A DNA stretch of 37,739 bases from Myxococcales bacterium (GTDB lineage Bacteria; Myxococcota_A; Polyangia; Haliangiales; Haliangiaceae), in NCBI GenBank assembly GCA_016794525.1, contig JAEUJY010000091.1, positions 1 to 37,739 on the forward strand. Reading direction: 5' to 3'. The translations under genes and the position numbers were made by a program. Positions within the stretch are counted from its first letter, which is position 1, and every line of letters begins with the position of its first letter. The notes below the pieces were generated by a model. It did no database searches. It was not told the DNA's origin and was given only the letters and a program-made list of their open reading frames with translations. This document shows positions 28,843-37,573 of the stretch, one piece after another.

Positions 28843-31800
28843 CACGCCTCCCACTCGATCAGCGACGCGGCGTAGACGCTGATCGTGTTCGTGCCGTCGC
28901 CGGCGAATTTCAGATCGTACTTCGCCAGCGACGCGGGGAGACTCGCGGTCGCGGTGTACCAAGCGGGCGTCGCACTGTTGATCGTCGCGGTGGCCAGCGT
29001 CGTGCCGCCGCTATCCACCAGCACGACGGTGCCCGACCCGCTCGACATCGAGCCGTACACCGCCAGCTCAACCGGAACCGTGGCCACGCCTTCGGTGGCG
29101 CGATAGCTCAGGTCCAACTTCACCCCGGGCGTGGCGGTGGTCGGCGCGCCGGTGGTGGTGCCGTCGACGAGGTTGGCGGCCGTCGCGCTCGTCCGCGTGC
29201 GGGCCGACCCGTCGATCTGCGCCCAATGCGTCACGGTCCCGGCGTTGTGCCGATGGATCTCCGACAGCCCTTGCAGCAAGCGACCGTGGAACGCGTCGAA
29301 GATCGGGGCGCGCGCTTGCGGGATCGTCGACGAAAACCACTCGGTCGACTCGCTGATCGTCTCGGCGCCAAGCTCGTAGGCCACGATCGCCAGCACGCGG
29401 CCGTAGTCGATCGCCTCGAGTTTGCCCGTGTAGGCGGTGTCGGCGCTCACCGCGATCGTGCTCCCCACGATCGCCAGCTCGTCGGGGGCGTCGGTCGCCG
29501 CGACGGGCGACAACCCGTAGTAGAACGTCTCCGTCAGCGGCGGGGACCCGTCGATCGTGAACGTGACCCGCGGATCGGTCCCGGTGCCGCCGGTCGCGGT
29601 GCGGCCGAGGATCATCAGGATCCGGATCGCGCTCACCCCGTGCCCGGTGCGGAACCGGAACCGGCCAAGCGTGGTGGTGCCGCTGTAGCCGTAGCTGGAG
29701 TTCCCCAGCGCCCACGACCGCGCGTAGACCGGCCGGTGGCGGTACGCGGTGGCGTGGTTCATGACGCCCACCAGGCGCGCGTAGAACTGCGCGCTCGGCG
29801 TCATCCCATTCAGGCAGTCGCGTTGCCACTCGACGACACCGGGCCGCATGGCCAGCCCCGCCCCGCCGATCGCCGACTCCAGCGGCCCCACGTACTGAAC
29901 CGGCACGCCGCAAACCTCCGCGTTCGCGCTCTCGCTCTCGACGACCAGCCACGCGACGCCGCCGAGCGGGCCGGGCGCGAGCGAGAGGTGGCCACACGAC
30001 AACGCCTGCGCCGTCGGGATCGTGTAGCTCGTGCTGGACGTGGAGAAGGTCGCCGACTGGTAGGGCTCGACGAGCGTCACGTCTTGCAGCGTCCCGCCTT
30101 GCGGCATCACCCGACACAGCGAGACGCGCACGGACACCGACGCCCCGGTCTTGCTGCGAAGCATCGGCGCGACGTAGTAGGAAAACGACTGCGACGCGCT
30201 GAGCTGGCCGATCCCGACGAACACCGGCGCGACCTCGAGTAGCACCCGCGTTCCCGTCGGCGTACTGCTGCGCGCCTCGCTGTAGATCGTCGGCGCTTGC
30301 GGGGCGCTCTTGTAGCTGACGATGTTGTTCGCGAGCCGCGCCAAGTCGCGCGCCGCGCCGACATCGAACGCCACGCCATCCCCGATCTGATTCGTCGAGT
30401 AGCGGGCCGGCAGCTCGCTTGGCGACGCGTGGGTAAACGTCAGGGACTGCCCGGTCCCGCTCGACATCATCGCGTAGGGCTGGCGGGCGTTGGCCACCAG
30501 GCCGTCCGCGTCGTCAGCCTGGTAGGCGTTGACCCGCTGGGAACTGGCGGCGCTTCCGTAGCCGACCGAGGTGATCCGGTACTTCTTGGCGGTGTCCCAC
30601 GCGGGTGCGCTCAGGGTCGACGTGAGAATGATCTCGTCGGTGGAGATCGACGCGACGGTGCGATCCCACGACAGCGCCGCCGCGGGGTCGGGCGGATCGA
30701 TCTCGGTGATCCGCACTTCGTCGCCGGCCGTGAACCGCGACGCATCGACCGCCATGGACGCGGTGCTGTACTCGTGCGACTTGCACTTCAGCGTCTTGGT
30801 ACCGGCGTCATATCCCGCGTTCGTGGCGGTGTGGTCGACCTGCGCGGCGGGGCAGTACGGGGCCTCCGAGACGCGGTCGAAGATCATGACCGACACCTCG
30901 CCGAACAGCGACCGGGCGCTCGGCGCCGCGCCGTCGACGCCGAACATCGGGCCGCCCCAGTCGTGGCGGTTGGCGACGACGACGCCCGGCCAGCCCGTGA
31001 TGCCGCGGAGGCCCGTCTCGGGGTTGCGGATGTGCGAGTCGGTGATCGTCACGTAGGTCCCGACCGTCAGCGACTCGAACAGCTCCAGCCCGACCGTCCG
31101 CGTGATGATCTTGTGGGGGCGAGAGAACAGCGGCAGCGTCGCGGCGAAGCGAGCCACGAGCCCTTGCAGGTCGCCGATCGCGGACTGGCCGATGGTGTTC
31201 GCGGCGTCGAGGGTCAACCCACGCGAGCCATACGCCGCAACGCTATCCTTGTCGACGATCGGCACCGACGAGACGAGCGTCCCGTCAGCGTTGCGCCCAT
31301 AGCGAACCGTGATCTGGTTTCGGATGAACTCGAACCGCTCCTCGCCCGCGCTGCGTTGCTTGTCGGACGCCGCGCGCTCGGTCGCGATCGCTTTGTTGCT
31401 CTCGGTCAGGGCCACCGTCGCAGCGCCGGCCGTTGGCGTGCCCCAGCTCTTGAGGTGAAGGCGGCCAGCGCCCCAGGTGAGAAAGCAGAACCGCAAGATG
31501 AAGTCGACGTTGAAGAGGTCGACAAAGCGCGTGGGCCGGTCGATGACCATGGCGAGCGTCGCGTCAGCCGCGGCAACGCCGGCGGCATCGTCGACAAAGG
31601 AATCGCTCAGGAGCGAATACGGGATCGCGCACCCCAGCTCGGCCGACAGCGTGTCGTAGGTCGCATGGTTGTGGCCGGTCGCGCCCGTCGACAACAGGAG
31701 CTTCAACAGGAGCGACTGAAAGTCAGACTCGATCAGGAGTACCTGTTGAACGGGAACCGCTTGATCGTCGTCGACCTCGATCGCGATCTCGCCCTGGCGC

Positions 31801-33260
31801 GGCGGCAGGTAGCGCGATAGCTGGCCGGTCGGGGTGAGTAGCCGGAAGTAGCCCGACAGCTTTTGCGCGACCGCGTAGCCGTCGCCGATCTTGATGATGC
31901 CTTCGGCGTCGCCGACGACCGTCGAGCGCAGGGGCGCGGGCATGATGTCGGCCTGATCGATCCAGGTGCCGCGGTCGTTCGCGGTGTACAGGCGCAACGC
32001 GTCGGCGGTCACCAGCGTGCGGAGCGGCGGGTGATCGCTGTAGCGGCGCCCCTCGCCGGCGGTCACGACGTCGGCCGCGTGGATGTTCGGATCGTCCCAT
32101 CCGAGGAAGCGCGCGATCGTCGCGTCGGGCAGGTCAATGAAGTAGTCGAGGCCGACCGCGCCGCCCGAGTCGACGAACCGGATCACCGAGACGCCGCCCG
32201 GCCCGCCACCGACGCGCCAGAGCAGCGGGAACGAAATCTGTCCCGCGTTGTACTCGCTTTGAAGCCAGGCCATGATCGACTGCGCGAGCCGTTCGGCCGA
32301 GTACGGCCCCGCCTGGATCTCGTTTGCACTCGCAGGCGCGCCACTCACGACCACCAGCGGGGTGGCCGTCTTGGCGCTCGTGCCGCGGATCGTGCGGGCG
32401 TTGAACTCCATGCCCGTCGCGACGTAGACGCCATCCGCCACCGTCGAGGTGAACGGGTCGCCCATCAGCTTGGTTTCGAAGATCGACCGGAGCGCGTGCT
32501 CGCACTCGATCACCGTCTCGCCGTTCTCGCCCTCGGTGATGCCGGCGATCTTGCCGGCGAAGGCGAGGTGGCTTTGTTCGGACACCTCCACGGCGCCATC
32601 GACGACGCGGCACAGCCACACGCCCACCCACCGGCCGACGAACCCGCGCGGTTCATCCGTCACGAGCGGGGGCAACCCGACGCCGACCGGATCGCCGGTC
32701 GCGGTGGTGAGGTCGCGGACGATGTGAGAGCGCGCGAACCGTCCGCCACCGTCGGTGTGGTGGGGACAGTAGACGCCGCGGGTCGCGCCGGTGAAAGACG
32801 TTCCGGTCTTGCCCGAGTAGAAGATCGCTTCGGGGCCGACGTGGGCCACGCCCGACGACGCGAACGATCCAGCGGAGCGCACCGCCACGGTGGTGGCGTC
32901 GGGCGCCAGGGTGCCGGTTAGGTGCGTCTCGGTGCCGCCCGACCGCTTGAACACGTCGACGGCGAAGTCGTCGGACAGGTCGCCATTCGCGTCGATGTCG
33001 GCGATCACCGCCAGGCGGCAGATCGGGGGCTGACCGAACGGCTCCCACGGGCTGGCGGCGGTGTTCTGGTCGAAGATCACCGACAGGCCACCGAAGGCCC
33101 GGTTGACCTCGGAGTGCCCCGCGGCGTCGGAGGCTTGCCAGGCGGCCAGCGCGGCTGCGGCTCGGCCGGTCGCCAAGATCGCGTCGTAGCCCTCGATCTG
33201 GACGACGTAGACGACTTCGCAACCGCCCGCCTCGAGTGCGGTCAGGGTGTTCGTGGTCAT
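28842..33260 (-). CDS. Giant tail/virion-like protein (1472 aa)
   Basis: This is the largest gene of the element, 30 percent of its length. The N-terminal ~300 residues resemble phage tail hub or baseplate proteins (GPEAIFYSGKTGTSFTGATRG, CEHALRSIFETKLMGDP). The middle has ring-like beta segments (ITVRYGRNADGTLVSS, LELFESLTVGTYVTIT). The C-terminal ~400 residues are Ser/Thr/Gly-rich beta sandwiches (DGTTTGAPTTATPG, VPVELAVYGS, GTNTISVYAASLIEWEA) typical of receptor-binding or carbohydrate-binding modules. There is no signal peptide. GAGGAG is 5 bases before ATG 33260. Alternatively it is a host-adhesion protein, but the absence of an export signal argues against that. Confidence 0.6.
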   Translation of the reverse strand: MTTNTLTALEAGGCEVVYVVQIEGYDAILATGRAAAALAAWQASDAAGHSEVNRAFGGLSVIFDQNTAASPWEPFGQPPICRLAVIADIDANGDLSDDFAVDVFKRSGGTETHLTGTLAPDATTVAVRSAGSFASSGVAHVGPEAIFYSGKTGTSFTGATRGVYCPHHTDGGGRFARSHIVRDLTTATGDPVGVGLPPLVTDEPRGFVGRWVGVWLCRVVDGAVEVSEQSHLAFAGKIAGITEGENGETVIECEHALRSIFETKLMGDPFTSTVADGVYVATGMEFNARTIRGTSAKTATPLVVVSGAPASANEIQAGPYSAERLAQSIMAWLQSEYNAGQISFPLLWRVGGGPGGVSVIRFVDSGGAVGLDYFIDLPDATIARFLGWDDPNIHAADVVTAGEGRRYSDHPPLRTLVTADALRLYTANDRGTWIDQADIMPAPLRSTVVGDAEGIIKIGDGYAVAQKLSGYFRLLTPTGQLSRYLPPRQGEIAIEVDDDQAVPVQQVLLIESDFQSLLLKLLLSTGATGHNHATYDTLSAELGCAIPYSLLSDSFVDDAAGVAAADATLAMVIDRPTRFVDLFNVDFILRFCFLTWGAGRLHLKSWGTPTAGAATVALTESNKAIATERAASDKQRSAGEERFEFIRNQITVRYGRNADGTLVSSVPIVDKDSVAAYGSRGLTLDAANTIGQSAIGDLQGLVARFAATLPLFSRPHKIITRTVGLELFESLTVGTYVTITDSHIRNPETGLRGITGWPGVVVANRHDWGGPMFGVDGAAPSARSLFGEVSVMIFDRVSEAPYCPAAQVDHTATNAGYDAGTKTLKCKSHEYSTASMAVDASRFTAGDEVRITEIDPPDPAAALSWDRTVASISTDEIILTSTLSAPAWDTAKKYRITSVGYGSAASSQRVNAYQADDADGLVANARQPYAMMSSGTGQSLTFTHASPSELPARYSTNQIGDGVAFDVGAARDLARLANNIVSYKSAPQAPTIYSEARSSTPTGTRVLLEVAPVFVGIGQLSASQSFSYYVAPMLRSKTGASVSVRVSLCRVMPQGGTLQDVTLVEPYQSATFSTSSTSYTIPTAQALSCGHLSLAPGPLGGVAWLVVESESANAEVCGVPVQYVGPLESAIGGAGLAMRPGVVEWQRDCLNGMTPSAQFYARLVGVMNHATAYRHRPVYARSWALGNSSYGYSGTTTLGRFRFRTGHGVSAIRILMILGRTATGGTGTDPRVTFTIDGSPPLTETFYYGLSPVAATDAPDELAIVGSTIAVSADTAYTGKLEAIDYGRVLAIVAYELGAETISESTEWFSSTIPQARAPIFDAFHGRLLQGLSEIHRHNAGTVTHWAQIDGSARTRTSATAANLVDGTTTGAPTTATPGVKLDLSYRATEGVATVPVELAVYGSMSSGSGTVVLVDSGGTTLATATINSATPAWYTATASLPASLAKYDLKFAGDGTNTISVYAASLIEWEA

Positions 33261-34726
33261 GAAAGCTCCTCGGGGTTGATGGCGAGCGCAGAGGCCAGGC
33301 CGCGCAGCTCCTCGGACTCGAGGCGTTGGGCGACGGCGCGGGCCGCCGCGGCGCCGCGCAAGTGACTGGGCGTGAGATCGGACGGGTCGAACGCCAGCGC
33401 GGCGGCAAGCCCCTTCGGCTCTGGCCCACGCTTGATGGGCTTGGCGCCGTTCGCCTTACGCTCGGCGTCGATCAACTTGATGATGTCGGGGTTCGCAGCC
33501 TCACGCGCTGCCGCTTCCGCTGCCTCAGCGGCGCGCTTCGCAGCTTCCGCGGCCCGCTCCTCGGCCTGGCGCGCGATCAACTCCTCGCGGAGCTGATAGG
33601 CGATGGTGATCGCGGCCCGCCGCTCGGCGGGCGTCGGCTGGCGGCCATGCGCGGTCGCGAACTGGTCTACGACGTCGGCGGCGAGGCGGTAGTCGTAGCC
33701 GAATTCGAAGTACGCCTGTTCCGCGATCTCGCGTTCGGCGGTGGCGACCGCTTCGGCGTCGAGCGGGAACGGGATCGATGGCGTCGGTGTTGGCGGCGGC
33801 GAGCTAGGCAGCTCCAGGAAGTTCCGACGAGGCGGCGGCGGCGGTGGCGCGCCCACGAGCTTGTCGAAGTGCACCACCAGCGTCCCGAGGTCGGGCGCTC
33901 CCTCGAACCACTCGAGGCGACCGCCGAGCAGCGCGCCCATGCGGCGCGTCACCTCCGCGTGGCCATGCTCGCGACAGAGGCGCGTCAGGTTCGTGAGGTG
34001 CCCGACGTGCCGCGTGGGCTTGGCGCCGTGCACGTACTCGTAGCCGCGCCACCACGCGTCAACCGCCGGCTGGTGGTCGTGGGCGGGGTCGACTGCCTTG
34101 CGGGCCGTGGGCGCCTTCCTGGCGGCCGTGGCGACCTTCGGCGGCTGGTCTGGGTCCGGTTCCGGGTCAGATCCATGGGCACCAAAGAGCCGGGGCTGCG
34201 TAGCAGCCGCGGGGGTCCGGGGCTTCTTAGGATCCCGATCATGATCCGGATCCGGAGGAAGATCCGGAGCCAGATCCAGATCCAGATCCGCTGGCGGCTG
34301 GACGGCGCAGGCTGGACGCTCACCAGCCGCACGCTGGCCGTCACCAGCCTGACGCTGGTCGGTTGCCCCGAATCGGCCACCAGCCGCCCGCGGGGCGCTC
34401 GCAGCGCGGGCCTTTCCGCCGGCGACCGCGATCTCGTCGCGCCGGTTGAGGTAGCCGATTCGGTCCGTGATGCCGCGGACCCGCACCCGGTTGTCCCCCA
34501 GGTCGTCGGCCAGGTCGGCCCGCACCATGGCGGCGGCAAACCCGTCATGGTCGGCCGCGTCGTCAACGTCGAGCGCCGCCAGCTCGGCGGTGCGGCGGTC
34601 ATGCGCGACGCCCCACACATAGAGCAGACGCCCGAGCACACCGAACGGACAGAGCCCCGTGTACCGCGGGAGCCGCTTGCAGATGCGCGGGTCGCGCAAC
34701 GCCTGGTCGTCGACGTTGATACGCAT
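33257..34726 (-). CDS. DnaD-like replication initiation protein
   Basis: The 489-residue product has an N-terminal winged-helix-like region (about 1-100; FGVLGRLLYVWGVAHDRRTAEL, FAAAMVRADLADDLG, RVRGITDRIGYLNRR) similar in pattern to phage replisome-organiser or DnaD N-domains. Next is a Gln/Arg- and Asp-rich linker (about 100-215). A second helical domain follows (VDAWWRGYEYVHGAKPTR, LCREHGHAEVTRRMGALL), and the C-terminus is Ala/Glu/Arg-rich coiled coil. Such proteins load helicase at phage origins; no ATPase motif is present. Its gene carries GATC and 21-bp repeats (34231-34362) that could be the origin. ATG 34726 shares one base with the upstream stop (TGATG). Confidence 0.6.
   Translation of the reverse strand: MRINVDDQALRDPRICKRLPRYTGLCPFGVLGRLLYVWGVAHDRRTAELAALDVDDAADHDGFAAAMVRADLADDLGDNRVRVRGITDRIGYLNRRDEIAVAGGKARAASAPRAAGGRFGATDQRQAGDGQRAAGERPACAVQPPADLDLDLAPDLPPDPDHDRDPKKPRTPAAATQPRLFGAHGSDPEPDPDQPPKVATAARKAPTARKAVDPAHDHQPAVDAWWRGYEYVHGAKPTRHVGHLTNLTRLCREHGHAEVTRRMGALLGGRLEWFEGAPDLGTLVVHFDKLVGAPPPPPPRRNFLELPSSPPPTPTPSIPFPLDAEAVATAEREIAEQAYFEFGYDYRLAADVVDQFATAHGRQPTPAERRAAITIAYQLREELIARQAEERAAEAAKRAAEAAEAAAREAANPDIIKLIDAERKANGAKPIKRGPEPKGLAAALAFDPSDLTPSHLRGAAAARAVAQRLESEELRGLASALAINPEELS
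34231..34362. repeat. Origin-like repeat cluster inside the replication gene
   Basis: Eight GATC tetramers fall at 34231, 34237, 34243, 34249, 34261, 34273, 34279 and 34285, all in a 6-bp register. They are followed by two tandem 21-bp repeats (34321-34341, 34342-34362), each holding CCAGC-N5-GCTGG. They encode the Asp-rich and Gln/Ala/Gly linker of the replication protein. Confidence 0.5.
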
Positions 34727-34953
34727 CAGCCGGCGTCCCGCGGGTCGCGGATGACCTCGGTCGGCGGCCCCAGGGTCCCGAGCGGGGCGACGCTCTCGGG
34801 CCGCCAGGCGCGCAGGTGCGCCACCAGCATGCCGGCGATGGCCGCGACCTCGGCCGGGGCGTACCGCTCGAGCTCGGCCAGCTCGGCCAGGGCGTGTTGC
34901 AGGTCAGCGGTGGCGCGCTCGAGCCGCCGCGCCACGTCGTCGGTGCGGGTCAC
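34726..34953 (-). CDS. Small hypothetical helical protein
   Basis: The 75-residue product is a long helix or coiled coil (DDVARRLERATADLQHALAE, LERYAPAEVAAIAGML) with a Pro-rich tail. GTG 34953 overlaps the HTH gene's stop (GTGA) and its own stop overlaps the replication gene start. It may assist the replication protein; there is no family match. Confidence 0.6.
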   Translation of the reverse strand: MTRTDDVARRLERATADLQHALAELAELERYAPAEVAAIAGMLVAHLRAWRPESVAPLGTLGPPTEVIRDPRDAG

Positions 34954-35270
34954 GGGCGGCCCCCGCGGCCCATCTCGACGATCTTGGCCAGCGCGTCGGA
35001 CGTCGAGCCGTCAGCGCGGCGCCGGACGACCGGGGCGGGCAGGGGCGCGGGTGCCGGTGCGTTGCCGGTGGCGCCTGCGAGCCACCGCTCGACATCCTCG
35101 ACCCGGTAGACGACCGGGCCCCGGCCACCACGCCGGCCAAACCGGACTAGGCGGCCGGCCAGCTCGTCGCGGTCAAGCGCGGACGCCGACGCGAGGCCGG
35201 CGGCGATGAGCTGGCGGCGGGTGACGTAGGGTGACGGCCAGGCGGTGGCGGTCGGTGCGGGGCGGGACAT
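34950..35270 (-). CDS. Excisionase-like HTH DNA-binding protein
   Basis: The 106-residue product has one compact winged-helix region at about 15-65 (YVTRRQLIAAGLASASALDR, GPVVYRVEDVERWLAG) in the MerR/AlpA/HTH_17 style used by excisionases and element activators. A Pro/Ala linker and a basic end follow. It could direct excision or activate the downstream operon. A 73-base gap upstream (35271-35343) holds no clear promoter. Confidence 0.65.
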   Translation of the reverse strand: MSRPAPTATAWPSPYVTRRQLIAAGLASASALDRDELAGRLVRFGRRGGRGPVVYRVEDVERWLAGATGNAPAPAPLPAPVVRRRADGSTSDALAKIVEMGRGGRP

Positions 35271-35343
35271 AGCCGCACCATGCCCAAGCTCGCGATCCCC
35301 ATCGGTGAGGCTGTCGGATTCTTTTCCTCACCCTTGGCGCACG

Positions 35344-35976
35344 TCACCCGCGCTTGAGGCGTTCGGGCCGCGGCGCCGGACCGGCGGTGCCAAGCTTGGC
35401 CTTCGCACGACGACGCGCTTGCTTCACCGCGTCCCCCGAGGTGTCGCCTAGGACCGAAGCAACGTCTTGCGCGAGCGCGAACGCGGTTCCGTATCTCGCG
35501 ACGTACTCCTGTGCCGACAGCTCGTCGTCCGGTGTCTCCGGGAGCATTTGCTCGATGTCGGCGCGCACCGCTTCGGACCATGCGCCGACACGCGCTACAG
35601 CGTCGACGTGATCGCGCTCCCACTCGGCAAGCGCGGCGGTGGCCCTGCTGAACTCTGCAAGCGCGCCGAGCAGCGCCTTCTTTGCCGCAACGGCATCGCG
35701 TCGGGCCTCGTGGGCGTTGCGCATGTTCGAGAGAAACGCGATCTCGGTGGAGCGGAAGAACTCCTTGTCCCCGATCTCGAACAAGACCTGTAGGCCGATT
35801 GCCGCGGCGTCCTCGCCCGTCATCGGCTTCTTCAGGCGAGCGAGATGCCGCATGCGCACCGATGCTGGGGTTCGCCCGTCGGGCGTCGCCATCGCCGCTT
35901 CCTCGCCGCATGCGTCACACAGCGGCGTGGTCGGTGTGCAGCCTTCGCGGCCGCGCTTGCACTTGTGCTTCTTCAC
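35344..35976 (-). CDS. Hypothetical element protein with N-terminal Cys pairs
   Basis: The 210-residue product begins KKHKCKRGREGCTPTTPLCD with a further Cys three residues on (CDAC), a likely zinc knuckle. A mostly helical domain follows (MTGEDAAAIGLQVLFEIGD, LGALAEFSRATAALAEWERD) and then a basic tail (KQARRRAKAKLG). GGAGG lies about 7 bases before GTG 35976. It is the first gene of the long right-hand operon, behind the GTCGGACC cluster, which suggests an early function such as regulation. No family is recognised. Confidence 0.65.
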   Translation of the reverse strand: MKKHKCKRGREGCTPTTPLCDACGEEAAMATPDGRTPASVRMRHLARLKKPMTGEDAAAIGLQVLFEIGDKEFFRSTEIAFLSNMRNAHEARRDAVAAKKALLGALAEFSRATAALAEWERDHVDAVARVGAWSEAVRADIEQMLPETPDDELSAQEYVARYGTAFALAQDVASVLGDTSGDAVKQARRRAKAKLGTAGPAPRPERLKRG

Positions 35977-36016
35977 GACTCACCTCCGGCGGTGAGGTCT
36001 GGCGAGTGAGAAAAGG

Positions 36017-36095
36017 GAGTCGGACCCGGGTGGCCAGGACACCCCCCGTTGCAAGCGGGTGGTCCGACTCGACGAAGATAGCGCACGGGTCCGAC
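36017..36095 (-). promoter_or_regulatory. Promoter-operator region of the right-hand operon
   Basis: On the minus strand GTCGGACC occurs at 36095-36088 and 36068-36061, on both sides of a TATCTT -10-like box (36080-36075). It occurs inverted at 36019-36026, where a 10-bp inverted repeat GAGTCGGACC pairs with 36061-36070. No clear -35 box is seen. Confidence 0.5.
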
Positions 36096-36111
36096 GGTGG
36101 CGCCGAGCAAT

Positions 36112-36134
36112 TCGGGCCCCACTTCGGGCCCCAC
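36112..36134. repeat. Subterminal repeat, right end of element
   Basis: These 23 bp are identical to 21571-21593, in the same orientation: two tandem units of minus-strand GTGGGGCCCGAA, the second lacking one base. It lies 85 bases inside the distal attachment site. Confidence 0.65.
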
Positions 36135-36218
36135 TTGGGCGGGGTGAGGTGGGGCCGCTCGGGGTAGGTCGCTCGCGATTCCTCGACGAGAAACGCACGC
36201 CGCGCGCGGTCGCAAGTC

Positions 36219-36263
36219 CCTTGACACGGTAGGGGTCCGCGGTTCAATCCCGCGCACACCAAC
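36219..36263 (+). repeat. Attachment site, distal copy (45 bp of tRNA-Val 3' half)
   Basis: It is identical to 21479-21523. The 5' half of the tRNA is absent here, so it is not a second tRNA. Host sequence resumes at 36264; 36264-36322 holds no gene. Confidence 0.93.
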
Positions 36264-36322
36264 GAGACGACAGGGCGGGGGAGGCGGCGGACACGGCGAG
36301 GCGCGACGCGCCGCGGCCGTGG

Positions 36323-37546
36323 TCACCGCGTGGCGCGCAGCGCGGCGCGCAGCGGCCGGGCCAGATCGCCGCGCGCGGCGGCGACGACGTCGGTCAGCGT
36401 GAGCCAGCCCGCCATGGCGCGTAGCTCGGCGGCCAGCGCGGCCGCCACCTCGGCGACGGCGACGCCTGGCTCGGCGAACGCGCCGTGGACCCGCAGCACG
36501 CCGGCGGCGCGATCGGCCTTGAGGTCGACCCGCGCGACCAGCCGATCGCCGAGCACGAACGGCAGCACGTAGTAGCCGTGGCGGCGCTTCGGCGCCGGCG
36601 TGTAGATCTCGAGCCGGTAGTGGAAGTCGAACAGGCGCAGCGCCCGGTCGCGGTGCCACACCAGCGGATCGAACGGGCCGACCAGCGCCCGGGCGTCGAT
36701 CGCGCGCGGCAGCGCCGCGGCGGGATCGAGGTACGCCGGCTCGCGCCAGCCCTCGACCGCGACCGGCGCCAGCGCGCCCGCTTCGACCAGCTCGGCGAGC
36801 CGCGGCCGCGCCACCGGCCGCTTGATCCGGAAGTAGTCGGCGAGATCGGCGGCGGTGGCGACGCCGAGCGCGCGGGCGGCGCGCGCGAGCAGCTGGCGGT
36901 GGGCCTCGTCGACCGTCGGCGTCGGCGCCGCGAGGATCGCCGGCGGCAGCACGCGCTCGGGCAGGTCGTAGACGCGCTCGAAGCTCCCCTCGCGGCGCGT
37001 CGCGGTCAGCGCGCCGGCCCAGAACAGGTACTCGACCGCGCGCTTGCCGTCGCTCCACTCCCACCAGCCGCTCCGCGGGCGCGCGCCGCCGCCGTCGAGC
37101 TCGCCGGCCGCCAGCGGGCCGCGCGCGCCGATCTGCGCCAGCACCTCGTCGCAGAAGCCGCGCCGCTCGCGGGCGATGCGCGCGATGTTGCCCCAGACGT
37201 TCGCGCCGGCGCGGGCCGCGTCCATGCGCCAGCGCAGGAGCGGGTGCAGCGCGACCGGGCACAGGCTGGCCTCGTGGCCCCAGTACTCGAACAGCTCGCG
37301 GCGAGCCACCGCGGCGGGCAGCAGGTCGCGCGGGTGGGGGCCGAGCCGCGCCCACAGCGGCAGCTCCTGCGCGCGCACCAGCACGTTGACCGAGTCGATC
37401 TGCACCAGCTGGACGTGATCGAGCACGCGGCGCAGCGCGGCCGGCCCCGGGCGCGCCGGCCGGGCCCGCGCGAACCCCTGCGCCGCCAGCGCCGCCCGCC
37501 GCGCCGCGGCGGCGCTCAGGCGCTCGGGTCGACGCGCGCGCGGCAT
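36323..37546 (-). CDS. YcaQ-family winged-helix DNA glycosylase
   Basis: The 407-residue protein belongs to the HTH_42/YcaQ family, whose characterised members unhook interstrand DNA crosslinks. The QxD catalytic signature is at Gln49-Ile-Asp51 (VQIDSVNVLVRAQELPLWAR), with the family segment EYWGHEASLCP at 87-97. Further family-like segments are RGFCDEVL, WEWSDGKRAVEYLFWAG, DYFRIKR and GPFDPLVWHRDRALRLFDF. The length fits (about 400). ATG 37546 begins MPRARRPERL. Its third positions are strongly GC, like the host genes. It lies just outside the element, 27 bases from the next gene, which is probably co-transcribed. Confidence 0.9.
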   Translation of the reverse strand: MPRARRPERLSAAAARRAALAAQGFARARPARPGPAALRRVLDHVQLVQIDSVNVLVRAQELPLWARLGPHPRDLLPAAVARRELFEYWGHEASLCPVALHPLLRWRMDAARAGANVWGNIARIARERRGFCDEVLAQIGARGPLAAGELDGGGARPRSGWWEWSDGKRAVEYLFWAGALTATRREGSFERVYDLPERVLPPAILAAPTPTVDEAHRQLLARAARALGVATAADLADYFRIKRPVARPRLAELVEAGALAPVAVEGWREPAYLDPAAALPRAIDARALVGPFDPLVWHRDRALRLFDFHYRLEIYTPAPKRRHGYYVLPFVLGDRLVARVDLKADRAAGVLRVHGAFAEPGVAVAEVAAALAAELRAMAGWLTLTDVVAAARGDLARPLRAALRATR

Positions 37547-37573
37547 GAGCGCGCAGCGTACTACGCGCGCGGC

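Noticed and set aside
34441-34464. Second full palindromic operator
   Set aside because: The right arm diverges (GGTCC instead of GGTTAC), so I report only similarity, not an operator.
35271-35343. Promoter for the excisionase-like gene
   Set aside because: No paired -35/-10 boxes could be placed; read-through from 35976 is simpler.
36219-36263. Second tRNA-Val
   Set aside because: Only the 3' half is present; the acceptor 5' strand, D arm and half of the anticodon stem are missing.
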